Positions 37,126 through 46,068 are shown, counted from the first letter of the stretch. The stretch is DNA of 64,000 nt from Chitinophaga terrae (ex Kim and Jung 2007) (GCF_900107795.1 NZ_FNRL01000011.1:124001-188000); one strand, 5' to 3'. The notes: generated from the letters alone by a model not told the origin. Translations and numbers: made by a program.

Positions 37126-37312
37126 GCAGAGGAGCGAAGTTTCGCGCAAAGGAGCAAAGAAGCAAAGACGCAAAGTTTTTAAATAAGAAAGCAAAGGAGT
37201 AAAGAATACTGAAAAGTAGTCTTTACTCCTTTGCTTCTTAATATTCGCTTCGATCAAAAAAACTTTGCTTCTTTGCTTCTTTGCTCCTTTGCGTGAAACT
37301 TCGCTCCTTTGC
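37126..37312. repeat. Long inverted repeat with GCAAAG tandem motif, copy 1
   Basis: A nested palindrome fills the gap between uvrA and fabF. The inner stem is perfect over 16 base pairs (37190-37205 with 37220-37235, loop of 14). The outer arms (about 37126-37180 and 37258-37312) pair with few mismatches and are built of GCAAAG units about 7-8 bases apart. The right arm keeps an extra block (ATTCGCTTCGATC) that the left arm lacks. The end lies four bases from the fabF stop codon. It is homologous to the copy at 50393-50551. Confidence 0.85.
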
Positions 37313-37315
37313 AAC

Positions 37316-38578
37316 CTACGCTTTGTATTTTTTGAATACGCAGATCGCATTGTGGCCGCCGAAACCGAAGGTATTGCTCATGGCTACGTTGATGGTACGT
37401 TGCTGCGCTTTACCTAAAGTCAGGTTCAGGTTAGTTGGAATTCCTTCTCCCAGCACGGTAGTGTTGATGGTTGGAGGAACGATATCTTCCTGGGTGGCTT
37501 TGATACAAGCGATGGCTTCGATAGCGCCGGCAGCGCCGAGCAGGTGACCTGTCATTGATTTGGTGGCACTGATGTTCAGTTTTTCTGCGTGATCGCCGAA
37601 TGCAGAAACGATCGCTTTCAGTTCGCTGACGTCGCCTACCGGTGTGGAAGTGGCGTGAGCGTTGATATAATCGATATCTGTCATTTGCAGGTCTGCATCG
37701 CGGATGGCTTCTTCCATACCCATACGTGCACCCAGGCCTTCGGGGTGAGTAGCGGTCAGGTGATAAGCGTCGCAAGTCATTGCGCCGCCGATCATTTCAC
37801 CATAGATGGTAGCGCCCCTGGCGATCGCGTGTTCATATTCTTCCAAGACAATAGCTCCGGCGCCTTCTCCCATTACAAAACCATCACGGTCTGTATCGAA
37901 AGGACGGGCGGCGTGGGTAGGGTCTTCGTTGTTGGTAGACAAAGCTTTAAGAGCATTAAAGCCGGCAATGCCTGCACGGGTTACAGGTGCTTCCGAACCG
38001 CCGGCGATGATAGCATTGGCTTTACCCAGGCGGATATAGTTAAATGCATCAACCAGTGCGCTGGAAGAAGATGCGCAGGCAGAAACAGTACAGAAGTTCA
38101 CTCCCATAAATCCATATTTCATGGCTATCTGGCCTGCTGCGATGTCGGAAATCAATTTAGGAATGAAGAAAGGGTTGAATTTAGGAACGAAATTAGCTTC
38201 CGCAAATTCAACGATCTGTTCTTCGAACGTCAGCATACCGCCGTTACCTGAAGCCCAGATAACGCCAATTTTGGTCTTATCCACGCCTTCATTAGTAAGG
38301 CCCGCATCCAATACTGCTTCATGAGCAGCAGCCATAGCGTACTGTGTGAAGTTGTCCATTTTCCTGGCTTCCTTCTTTTCCATGTATTTCTCTACATCAA
38401 AACCTTTGACTTCACAGGCAAATTTTGTCTTGAACTCTGTGGTGTCAAATTTTGTGATGGGACCGGCGCCACTTACACCAGCCTTCATATTGTTCCAAAA
38501 TGTATTTACATCATTCCCGATAGGTGTTAGTGCTCCGAGACCGGTAACCACAACCCTTTTCAGTGTAACAGTACGCAT
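37316..38578 (-). CDS. fabF: 3-oxoacyl-[acyl-carrier-protein] synthase II
   Basis: FabF extends the growing acyl-ACP chain in type II fatty acid synthesis. The 420-residue thiolase-fold protein has the catalytic Cys168 in TVSACASSSSAL, the two histidines in INAHATSTPVGDVSE and SMTGHLLGAAGAIEA, and the closing SNTFGFGGHNA. It usually sits behind acpP, but here the next gene upstream is a desaturase and no acpP is within view. A -7 box (TAAATTTG at 38610-38617) gives it its own promoter. The long inverted repeat starts four bases after its stop. Confidence 0.96.
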   Translation of the reverse strand: MRTVTLKRVVVTGLGALTPIGNDVNTFWNNMKAGVSGAGPITKFDTTEFKTKFACEVKGFDVEKYMEKKEARKMDNFTQYAMAAAHEAVLDAGLTNEGVDKTKIGVIWASGNGGMLTFEEQIVEFAEANFVPKFNPFFIPKLISDIAAGQIAMKYGFMGVNFCTVSACASSSSALVDAFNYIRLGKANAIIAGGSEAPVTRAGIAGFNALKALSTNNEDPTHAARPFDTDRDGFVMGEGAGAIVLEEYEHAIARGATIYGEMIGGAMTCDAYHLTATHPEGLGARMGMEEAIRDADLQMTDIDYINAHATSTPVGDVSELKAIVSAFGDHAEKLNISATKSMTGHLLGAAGAIEAIACIKATQEDIVPPTINTTVLGEGIPTNLNLTLGKAQQRTINVAMSNTFGFGGHNAICVFKKYKA

Positions 38579-38609
38579 ATTTTTTACTTTAATAAAAAAA
38601 GTTAGAGCG

Positions 38610-38617
38610 CAAATTTA
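38610..38617 (-). promoter_or_regulatory. -7 promoter box of fabF
   Basis: The minus strand reads TAAATTTG, matching TAnnTTTG, 31 bases upstream of the fabF ATG. No clear -33 element is seen. Confidence 0.5.
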
Positions 38618-38731
38618 GTTACTTATTGTTATGATTAATCATTTTCATTAAGATAATCTAACATAACTTTTATTAATTTATATTGAAATGGGCCACTGTA
38701 GCGGTTTTTTGGACCATTATCGACATAAAAA

Positions 38732-38760
38732 CGGCTGTCTCTACTGGTTAGAGACAGCCG
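38732..38760 (-). terminator. Intrinsic terminator of the desaturase gene (GTCTCT family)
   Basis: CGGCTGTCTCT (38732-38742) pairs perfectly with AGAGACAGCCG (38750-38760), loop of 7; the minus strand then runs into TTTTT. The stem resembles those at 46069-46099 and 46149-46185. Confidence 0.9.
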
Positions 38761-38794
38761 GGTATTTACTTAAAACGGCCGAAATGTGGATAAC

Positions 38795-39910
38795 TCAGGC
38801 AGCCGCTGCGGCGGCCACATAAGGTTGAACAGCCATTTTCCGGGTACGTTGTTTAAGGAATGAGATAATTTCTGCATCCGTCTGGAAACGGTCTCCTATG
38901 TTTACAAAGTTTTTGGCAAGAAGATCATACCGTTTCAGCATCAGGTATGCCCAGACATGCAGGAAATGTATGCCGTCAAAAACGATAGCATCGTTGTCGA
39001 TATACTCTTTTATCGTTTTCCGGAAGTACACAGGATGTTCTGTCCAATGCATGCTTGGTTTCAGGTGATGACTGATATGGTAGCCATCGTTCCAGCATTT
39101 GTGGTTGTATTTGGTATTGATGCAGGTGATACTGTTCTTATATGCATTGTCAGGATCCGCAGGGCAGATGAAAGCATGTTGCGCCCAGTTGCCCACCATC
39201 ATGATTATCCTTGAAATAATAAAAGGCAGGATAAATACCACGAATGTAGCAGGGAAGTTCACAAATGACAACCCGACGCAAACAGCAGCAAACAATACTT
39301 CGCCCCTGATCAGTTTTATCATCAGTTTATTCCTTTTCTTACGGATATGATACCTGGCTGTATCGTAAGCCCCGAAGGTTACGAAGTTCCACAGGTAGAG
39401 CAGGAAACCGCGGAACGAATCCCGCTGGTAGAACATGGTACAGCTATCGTCGTCCGGCATATTATTCTCCGGGTGATGCATACCAATATGGTGTGAATAA
39501 TAGGATTCGGGCGTTTGTCCGAACAACGGGCCTATTACCCATGGGAGGTAGTTGTTCCAAAACTGGTATTTCTTATTAAAGAAAGCCCTGTGGCTGGTGC
39601 AGTGCAACATCAGGCCGAAAGGTCCTTTAAAAGTAACATTGTTAAAGAATTGGTAAAGAATGGCGGCAGCCCACCATACCCAGTTATTCATACCCGGGAT
39701 GTACATCAGGATGGCCAGCGGCCATAAGGTAAACGTGATCTTTACTGTAAGGTAAACAAACGGAAGGTCTCGCTCGTCTTTTATCCAGCTTTTAAACAGC
39801 CTGTCGAGCGCTGTTTCTTTTTCCGGCTTGATATAAACAGGGTCAGTTAGATTATCAGAGAAATATTTCATAATAAATTGAAGATTGTCTACAGTTGTAG
39901 TTGTTGGCAT
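38795..39910 (-). CDS. Membrane fatty acid desaturase
   Basis: The 371-residue membrane protein carries the three histidine boxes of di-iron desaturases: HCTSHR, HHIGMHH and NDGYHISHH, among about four membrane helices (for example residues 50-90 and 205-245). It would put double bonds into membrane acyl chains. The C terminus ends in an alanine run. A start at Met14 (39871) is possible: the promoter-like TATTTTCG at 39912-39919 lies only two bases from the first ATG, so transcription from it would favour Met14. A 14-base palindrome lies 17 bases upstream. fabF lies downstream with a terminator between. Confidence 0.88.
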   Translation of the reverse strand: MPTTTTVDNLQFIMKYFSDNLTDPVYIKPEKETALDRLFKSWIKDERDLPFVYLTVKITFTLWPLAILMYIPGMNNWVWWAAAILYQFFNNVTFKGPFGLMLHCTSHRAFFNKKYQFWNNYLPWVIGPLFGQTPESYYSHHIGMHHPENNMPDDDSCTMFYQRDSFRGFLLYLWNFVTFGAYDTARYHIRKKRNKLMIKLIRGEVLFAAVCVGLSFVNFPATFVVFILPFIISRIIMMVGNWAQHAFICPADPDNAYKNSITCINTKYNHKCWNDGYHISHHLKPSMHWTEHPVYFRKTIKEYIDNDAIVFDGIHFLHVWAYLMLKRYDLLAKNFVNIGDRFQTDAEIISFLKQRTRKMAVQPYVAAAAAA

Positions 39911-39927
39911 TCGAAAATAGAGCCAAT

Positions 39928-39941
39928 AACGTTATAACGTT
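39928..39941. promoter_or_regulatory. Perfect 14-base palindrome upstream of the desaturase, likely operator
   Basis: AACGTTATAACGTT is its own reverse complement and lies 17 bases upstream of the desaturase ATG, just upstream of a -7-like TATTTTCG. A dimeric repressor bound here would block the promoter. The regulator is not known; the LacI gene faces away on the other side of the same gap. Confidence 0.5.
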
Positions 39942-40016
39942 CGCAATAAGTATATATTATTGACTTGTCTTGTTGGAAGATAAATCATTTTTTTCTTCCT
40001 GCCTTGCATTTAACAG

Positions 40017-40024
40017 TATTTTTG
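40017..40024 (+). promoter_or_regulatory. -7 promoter box for the LacI-family gene
   Basis: TATTTTTG is a perfect TAnnTTTG match, 108 bases upstream of the ATG at 40133. It would give a leader of about 100 bases. The -33 element is not clear. Confidence 0.45.
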
Positions 40025-40132
40025 TAATTTCCGTCGCCAGGTTATTACCATAAGCGTAACTATACGACCATTAAAAAAGATTGAATTCCCGGTATGAAAA
40101 AATTTGAGTATGCCAAAATCAGTGTCCTATAG

Positions 40133-41149
40133 ATGGAAAGATTGACCCTTAAAGACGTAGCAAAACTGGCCGGAGTAGCACCTTCCACAGTATCTTTCGT
40201 ACTGAATGGAAAAGGAAAGCAAATGAGGATCCGGGACGAGGTGGCACAAAAGATAATGCAGGTTGCCGAGAAAGCAGGATACGAACCGCACCGGATGGCG
40301 GTAAACCTGCGGACAGGGCAGTCGAAAACTTTAGGCCTGATCGTCGAAAGTATTTCCGGAAGTTTTTTTGCCTGCCTGGCAAAAACCATTGAAACCGAAG
40401 CGGAGCGCAACGGTTATAACGTGGTGTATTGCAGCACTGAGAATAATGCGCAGAAAGGCGCAGAGCTGATCAAGATGCTGGGCCGGCAGATGGTAGACGG
40501 CTACCTGATCACCCCGGCGCCAGGAATGGAAAAAGGAATACAGCAACTGGTACAGCAACAGCGGCCGCTGGTGCTGATGGATAGCTATTTCCCGGGGATT
40601 AAAGCCCCTTATGTGCTGATCAATAACTTCGAAGGCGTACACCAGGGCGTTAAACAGCTGGTGAAGAAAGGATTGACAAAAATAGCTTTTGTGACGGTAG
40701 ACCTGGACCTCATCCAGCTCGATGAAAGGCAGAGAGGGTATGTAACTACCCTGAAAGAGCACAAGATCCCTGTAAAAAAGAAATACATCTTACAAGTAAA
40801 ATACCACCGGCAACATAGCGATTCCTTAAAAGAAATACGCACATTCCTGGAAGAGAACCCCGACCTGGAGGCTATATTTTTTGCTACAAATTACCTTGGA
40901 ATCCTTGGATTAGAAGCAATTTCGGATCTAAAACTGAAAATGCCGGACGATATTGCCGTTATGTGCTTTGACGATCACGATATCTTCAGGCTGTACCCTC
41001 CTGGTATTTCAGTGATCGAACAGCCGATCGAAAATATAGCCAGGACGGCTATAGATATGTTAATGCAGCAGCTGGATAAAAGCAAGGGGCCACTGAAAAG
41101 GTATGCGGTAGAATTGCCTGGCCGGTTGATCCTGAGAGGTTCCACCTGA
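40133..41149 (+). CDS. LacI/GalR family transcriptional regulator
   Basis: The 338-residue protein has the LacI helix-turn-helix at its N terminus (LTLKDVAKLAGVAPSTVSFV, with the hinge ending HRMAVNLRTGQSKTLGLIV) and a periplasmic-binding-protein-like effector domain (MVDGYLITPAPGMEKGIQQL, ending AVELPGRLILRGST). It probably responds to a sugar. It lies upstream of, and on the same strand as, two GH92 genes, which are its likely targets, but no clear operator was found. A terminator separates it from them. Confidence 0.92.
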   Translation: MERLTLKDVAKLAGVAPSTVSFVLNGKGKQMRIRDEVAQKIMQVAEKAGYEPHRMAVNLRTGQSKTLGLIVESISGSFFACLAKTIETEAERNGYNVVYCSTENNAQKGAELIKMLGRQMVDGYLITPAPGMEKGIQQLVQQQRPLVLMDSYFPGIKAPYVLINNFEGVHQGVKQLVKKGLTKIAFVTVDLDLIQLDERQRGYVTTLKEHKIPVKKKYILQVKYHRQHSDSLKEIRTFLEENPDLEAIFFATNYLGILGLEAISDLKLKMPDDIAVMCFDDHDIFRLYPPGISVIEQPIENIARTAIDMLMQQLDKSKGPLKRYAVELPGRLILRGST

Positions 41150-41208
41150 AAAAGAGCAGATTTCGGAAATTATTTTTATTTTTAAAGCTGCTATTGCAAT
41201 TAAACGGA

Positions 41209-41240
41209 AAAAAGGATCGACTATAAGGACCCTTTTTTTT
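41209..41240 (+). terminator. Intrinsic terminator of the LacI-family gene
   Basis: AAAAAGGATC (41209-41218) pairs with GACCCTTTTT (41229-41238) with one mismatch, followed by a T-run to 41240. It lies 60 bases after the stop codon. Confidence 0.75.
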
Positions 41241-41372
41241 CGGGGCCTGTGCTAAATCGATTTTTCAGATTACCTTTAAAGCCGGAATAACGACCTGGAT
41301 CGTATATTTTTCAAGGGTTTATTGTGTATTTGAGTCAACAAACACCATTTTCATTTTATTTAAAAAGAACGC

Positions 41373-43664
41373 ATGAAAAAAGTTGGATTGCTAGCAGCAG
41401 CTTTATTTTGCCTGCAGGGCGCCTATAGCCAGACAGTGGAGAAGGTAACCTCGCCGGCAGATTGGGTGAATACCCTGATGGGTACCGATTCCAAAGTTTC
41501 GCTGTCTAACGGTAATACTTATCCCGCTATCGCCCTTCCCTGGGGTATGAATTTCTGGATGCCTCAAACCAATACAATGGGTAACGGCTGGGCATATCAA
41601 TACACTGCCGACAAGATCAGGGGCTTTAAGCAAACACACCAGCCTTCACCGTGGATCAACGACTACGGGCAGTTTGCCATTATGCCGGTAACCGGCACAG
41701 TAAAGTTCGATCAGAACAAACGCGCCAGCTGGTTCTCTCATAAATCTGAGGTTGCAAAACCTTACTATTACAGCGTTTATCTTGCCGACCCGGATGTAAC
41801 TACCGAGATCACGCCAACGGAAAGGGCCGCCCAACTTCGCTTCACCTTCCCGCAAACCGACAGCGCTTTTATAGTGGTAGATGCTTTCGACAAAGGATCT
41901 TATATCAAGATCATTCCTGCTGAGAAGAAGATCATCGGTTATACAACCAAGAACAGCGGAGGCGTTCCTGCCAACTTCAAAAACTATTTTGTAATCACTT
42001 TCGATAAGCCTTTCACCGTTGCTGATACCTGGCACGATTCCGTTCTGGTAAAAGGACAACTGGAATTACAGGCAAATCATACAGGCGCCGTTGTTGGCTT
42101 CAAAACCAGCAAAGGAGAAAAAGTAGGGATCAAAACTGCTTCTTCCTTTATCAGCTTTGAACAGGCCGAACTGAACCTGCAGCGCGAAATTGGTCAGGAC
42201 TCCTTCGACGCTACCTGCCAGAAAGCAAAAGACACCTGGAATAAAGAATTGGGCCGCCTCGCAGTTGAAGGCGGAACCGTAGACCAGGTACGTACTTTTT
42301 ATTCTTCTTTATACCGCGTACTCCTTTTCCCAAGGAAGTTCTATGAGTATAACAACAAGAATGAAGTGGTTCACTACAGCCCTTTCAACGGCGAAGTGTT
42401 ACCTGGCTATATGTTCACCGACAACGGTTTCTGGGATACCTTCCGCGCCGTACATCCGTTCTTTACACTGATGTACCCTTCTTTAAGCGCCAAGATCATG
42501 GAAGGGTTAGCCAATACTTACAAAGAAAGCGGCTGGTTGCCTGAATGGGCAAGCCCTGGCCACCGCGATTGCATGGTTGGTTCCAACTCCGCTTCTCTCA
42601 TCGCCGACGCTTATCTTAAAGGCATCCGCGGTTACGATATCAACACCCTTTACCAGGCTATCTTAAAGAACACCGAAAATGAAGGTCCTTTAAGTTCTGT
42701 TGGCCGTTTAGGCGTTAAATACTATAATACCTTGGGTTATGTGCCTTACGATGTGAATGTGAATGAAAATGCCGCCCGTACGCTGGAATATGCATACGAC
42801 GACTTTACCATCCTGCAGCTGGCAAAAGCCCTGAACCGCCCGAAGAAAGAGATCGCGCTGTTCGAGAAACGTTCTCAAAACTACCGCAACCTGTTTGATC
42901 CTGAGACCAAACTGATGCGCGGTAAAAATAAAGATGGCAAGTTCCAGGCTCCATTCAATCCGTTTAAATGGGGAGACGCGTTTACCGAAGGTAACAGCTG
43001 GCACTATACCTGGTCTGTATTCCACGATATTCAAGGCTTGTCTGACCTGATGGGCGGAAGAGAGGCGTTCGTGGGAATGCTGGACTCTGTATTCAACATG
43101 CCTCCGATCTTCGATGAAAGCTACTATGGTACCGTGATCCACGAGATCCGCGAAATGCAGATCATGAACATGGGACAATATGCGCACGGCAACCAGCCTA
43201 TCCAGCATATGATCTACCTGTACAACTATGCTGGTCAGCCATGGAAAACTCAATACTGGATCCGCCAGGTAATGAACAAATTGTACCACGCAACACCTGA
43301 CGGGTATTGCGGCGATGAAGACAACGGTCAAACCAGCGCCTGGTACGTGTTCTCTGCAATGGGCTTCTACCCTGTTTGCCCGGGTACTCCCCAGTATGTT
43401 TTCGGAACGCCATTGTTCCCTAAACTGACTATGACATTGGAAGATGGTAAGAAAATGGTTATAAATGCACCAGGGAACAGTGAACAAAATCTCTATGTGC
43501 AGAGCGCTTCGTTAAACGGGCAACCATACGCTAAAAACTGGATCAGCCACCAGGACCTGCAAAAAGGCGGCGCCCTGGAATTCAGAATGGGAGCAAATCC
43601 TGAGAAAACAAGAGGCACTGATCCATCAGCTTATCCTTACTCTTATTCCAACAGCAAGAAATAG
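41373..43664 (+). CDS. GH92 exo-alpha-mannosidase-like enzyme with Gln at the presumed acid position
   Basis: GH92 enzymes are calcium-dependent exo-acting alpha-mannosidases. The 763-residue protein has a signal peptide (MKKVGLLAAALFCLQGAYSQ) and no lipobox. GH92 landmarks are LMGTDSKVSLSNGNTYPAIA, GWAYQYTADKIRGFKQTHQP, GNSWHYTWSVFHDIQGLSDL and the catalytic segment. There the motif reads HGNQP with Gln608, where most members, including the neighbour, read HGNEP. The base motif GDEDNGQTSAWY is intact. This replacement is known in members that cleave mannose-1-phosphate diesters, so the substrate may be phosphomannan-like. It is followed by a terminator and a second GH92 gene. Confidence 0.93.
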   Translation: MKKVGLLAAALFCLQGAYSQTVEKVTSPADWVNTLMGTDSKVSLSNGNTYPAIALPWGMNFWMPQTNTMGNGWAYQYTADKIRGFKQTHQPSPWINDYGQFAIMPVTGTVKFDQNKRASWFSHKSEVAKPYYYSVYLADPDVTTEITPTERAAQLRFTFPQTDSAFIVVDAFDKGSYIKIIPAEKKIIGYTTKNSGGVPANFKNYFVITFDKPFTVADTWHDSVLVKGQLELQANHTGAVVGFKTSKGEKVGIKTASSFISFEQAELNLQREIGQDSFDATCQKAKDTWNKELGRLAVEGGTVDQVRTFYSSLYRVLLFPRKFYEYNNKNEVVHYSPFNGEVLPGYMFTDNGFWDTFRAVHPFFTLMYPSLSAKIMEGLANTYKESGWLPEWASPGHRDCMVGSNSASLIADAYLKGIRGYDINTLYQAILKNTENEGPLSSVGRLGVKYYNTLGYVPYDVNVNENAARTLEYAYDDFTILQLAKALNRPKKEIALFEKRSQNYRNLFDPETKLMRGKNKDGKFQAPFNPFKWGDAFTEGNSWHYTWSVFHDIQGLSDLMGGREAFVGMLDSVFNMPPIFDESYYGTVIHEIREMQIMNMGQYAHGNQPIQHMIYLYNYAGQPWKTQYWIRQVMNKLYHATPDGYCGDEDNGQTSAWYVFSAMGFYPVCPGTPQYVFGTPLFPKLTMTLEDGKKMVINAPGNSEQNLYVQSASLNGQPYAKNWISHQDLQKGGALEFRMGANPEKTRGTDPSAYPYSYSNSKK

Positions 43665-43710
43665 AACGAAATATTTTCTTTAGACAAATTTCATTGTTCA
43701 CTGACTAATT

Positions 43711-43737
43711 CATCCCGATTCTTCGGGATGTATTTTT
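43711..43737 (+). terminator. Intrinsic terminator between the GH92 genes
   Basis: CATCCCGA-TTCT-TCGGGATG is a perfect 8-base-pair stem with a four-base loop, followed by a T-run (43734-43738). An ATG at 43728 lies in its stem and is therefore not the start of the next gene. Confidence 0.85.
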
Positions 43738-43766
43738 TAAAAGAAGGTCTAACACAAAATCAATTC

Positions 43767-46046
43767 ATGAAAAAAACAATATTATCTATTCTGCTGGTAT
43801 CCTCCCTGCACGGTTTCGCCCAGGAAAACGTGCTGCAGTACGTGAAACCGATCACCGGCACACAACGGATGGGACATACCTACCCCGGCGCTACTGTACC
43901 TTTCGGTATGGTGCAGTTAAGCCCCGAAACTGATACGATTCCTTACGACATGAACGGGAAATACAATCCTGATGTGTATAAGTATTGTGCAGGATATCAA
44001 TATGAAGACAAAACAATTGTAGGATTCAGTCATACGCATTTCAGCGGTACCGGCCACTCCGACCTTGGCGATTTCCTCATCATGCCAACAGTTGGCAAAC
44101 TGCAATTAAACCCCGGAACCGCCGATAATCCTGAAAGCGGCTACCGTAGCAGGTTCTCTCATGCCAATGAAGTGGCGGAACCAAACTACTACAAAGTAAA
44201 ACTGGATGATGATAATATCATCGCCGAGCTGACAACCAGCAACCGCGTAGGTTTCCACCAATACACCTTCCCGCAGACCGACCAGGCTCATATCATCCTG
44301 GATATGATGTCGGGCATTTACAACCACGAGAATAAAAACGTCTGGACCTTTATCCGCGTTGAAAACGATACACTGATCACGGGCTTCAGGCAAACCAACG
44401 GCTGGGCGCGTACAAGGATCGAATATTTTGCAATGGTGTTCTCCAAACCATTTGTACAATACGGTCAGCAAAATTATTCCAAAGACGTTTACCGCGGTTT
44501 CTGGAGAAAATTCGATCAAACAAAGAATTTTCCTGAAATGGCCGGCCGCCAGCTTCGCGCATACTTTGATTTCAAAACATCTGCAGGCGAAAAGATCAAG
44601 ATCAAATTTGCGCTCTCTCCTGTAAGTACTGCCGGCGCTGTAAAAAATCTTTCAGAGATCCCGGGATGGGATTTTGATAAAGTGAAACAGGATGGCCAGG
44701 CATTGTGGGCCAAAGAGCTGAACAAGATCCATATCGAATCCGGGAGCCGGGAAGAAAAGGAAAACTTTTATACGGCCATGTACCATGCTTTCATTAACCC
44801 AACTACCTACATGGATATTGACGGTTCGTACAGGGGGCTGGATATGAATATTCACCAGGCGGATGGCTTCACCAACTATACTACTTTCTCCCTCTGGGAT
44901 ACATACAGGGCTTTGCACCCGCTTTTCAACGTTATTCAGCCTAAGCGGAACGCTGATATGATACAATCGATGCTGAAACACTATGAACAAAGTGTACAGC
45001 ATATGCTGCCTGTATGGTCGCATTACGCCAATGAAAACTGGTGCATGATAGGCTATCACAGCGTTTCTGTAATTGCAGATGCTATCATGAAAGGCAATGC
45101 GCCTTTTGATGCGGAAAAGGCATTGGAGGCCTGTGTAACTACTGCGCGGCATCGCACCTACGATGGCCTGGAATACTATATAGACAAAGGCTATGTGCCG
45201 GAAGACAGGAACGGTTCCTCTGTTTCCAAAACCCTCGAATATGCATACGACGACTGGTGTATTGCACAGGTAGCGAAGAAATTGGGCAAGCAGGATATTT
45301 ATGATGAATTCATGAAACGTTCTGCCAACTACAGGAATGTTTACGATTCACAGACAGGTTTTATGCGCCCGCGCCTGGACAACGGTACCTTCAAAACCAG
45401 CTTTGATCCGCTGCAAACGCACGACCAGGGCTTTATTGAAGGTAACGCCTGGAATTACAGCCTGTATGTTCCGCATAACCCCGACGATATGATCGCCATG
45501 ATGGGCGGTAAAAAGCAGTTTACCCAACACCTGGATTCATTATTCACAATGGAACTGCCGGATAAATATTTTGCGGAAACGGAAGATATTACCCGCGATG
45601 GTATCATTGGCAACTACGTGCATGGTAATGAACCTTCTCACCATGTGGCCTACCTTTATAACTGGACCGGCTACCCCTGGAAAACCCAGGAAAGGGTGAG
45701 GATGATCCTGAAAAAGATGTACCATCCGGGTCCTGACGGCTTAGGCGGAAATGACGACTGCGGCCAGATGAGCGCCTGGTATATTTTCACCACGCTTGGT
45801 TTTTACCCCGTTTGCCCGGGCTCAGATCAATACTCGCTGGGCAGCCCGGCTATCGATAAAGCTACCCTGCAGCTGGAGAACGGGAAAACATTTGTTGTAG
45901 ATGTAAAGAACCAGGGAGATAAGAATGTTTATGTACAGAAAGTGATGTTAAACGGCGCTCCTTTAAATCGTTTGTATATTACGCACGATGAAATTATGAA
46001 AGGTGGAGTTATTACCTTTGTAATGGGTTCCAAACCGAAAAAGTAG
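43767..46046 (+). CDS. GH92 exo-alpha-mannosidase
   Basis: The second GH92 enzyme, 759 residues from the ATG at 43767, which gives the signal peptide MKKTILSILLVSSLHGFAQ. An in-frame ATG 39 bases upstream lies inside the terminator stem and is rejected. It has YVKPITGTQRMGHTYPGATV, CAGYQYEDKTIVGFSHTHFS, GNAWNYSLYVPHNPDDMIAM, HGNEPSHHVAYLYN with Glu622 and GGNDDCGQMSAWY. So it is a normal family member, and is secreted to the periplasm. The pair may act on different linkages. No SusC/SusD genes are adjacent. A terminator follows at 46069. Confidence 0.95.
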   Translation: MKKTILSILLVSSLHGFAQENVLQYVKPITGTQRMGHTYPGATVPFGMVQLSPETDTIPYDMNGKYNPDVYKYCAGYQYEDKTIVGFSHTHFSGTGHSDLGDFLIMPTVGKLQLNPGTADNPESGYRSRFSHANEVAEPNYYKVKLDDDNIIAELTTSNRVGFHQYTFPQTDQAHIILDMMSGIYNHENKNVWTFIRVENDTLITGFRQTNGWARTRIEYFAMVFSKPFVQYGQQNYSKDVYRGFWRKFDQTKNFPEMAGRQLRAYFDFKTSAGEKIKIKFALSPVSTAGAVKNLSEIPGWDFDKVKQDGQALWAKELNKIHIESGSREEKENFYTAMYHAFINPTTYMDIDGSYRGLDMNIHQADGFTNYTTFSLWDTYRALHPLFNVIQPKRNADMIQSMLKHYEQSVQHMLPVWSHYANENWCMIGYHSVSVIADAIMKGNAPFDAEKALEACVTTARHRTYDGLEYYIDKGYVPEDRNGSSVSKTLEYAYDDWCIAQVAKKLGKQDIYDEFMKRSANYRNVYDSQTGFMRPRLDNGTFKTSFDPLQTHDQGFIEGNAWNYSLYVPHNPDDMIAMMGGKKQFTQHLDSLFTMELPDKYFAETEDITRDGIIGNYVHGNEPSHHVAYLYNWTGYPWKTQERVRMILKKMYHPGPDGLGGNDDCGQMSAWYIFTTLGFYPVCPGSDQYSLGSPAIDKATLQLENGKTFVVDVKNQGDKNVYVQKVMLNGAPLNRLYITHDEIMKGGVITFVMGSKPKK

Positions 46047-46068
46047 GCTTGTTTATCAATTGTATAAA

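Noticed and set aside
37126-37312. Periodic GCAAAG units looked like a CRISPR array
   Set aside because: The units are only 7-8 bases apart with no spacers of constant length, and the whole region is palindromic. No cas gene is near.
43728-43766. Upstream ATG for the second GH92 gene
   Set aside because: It lies in the stem of a terminator and would put 13 residues in front of the signal peptide.
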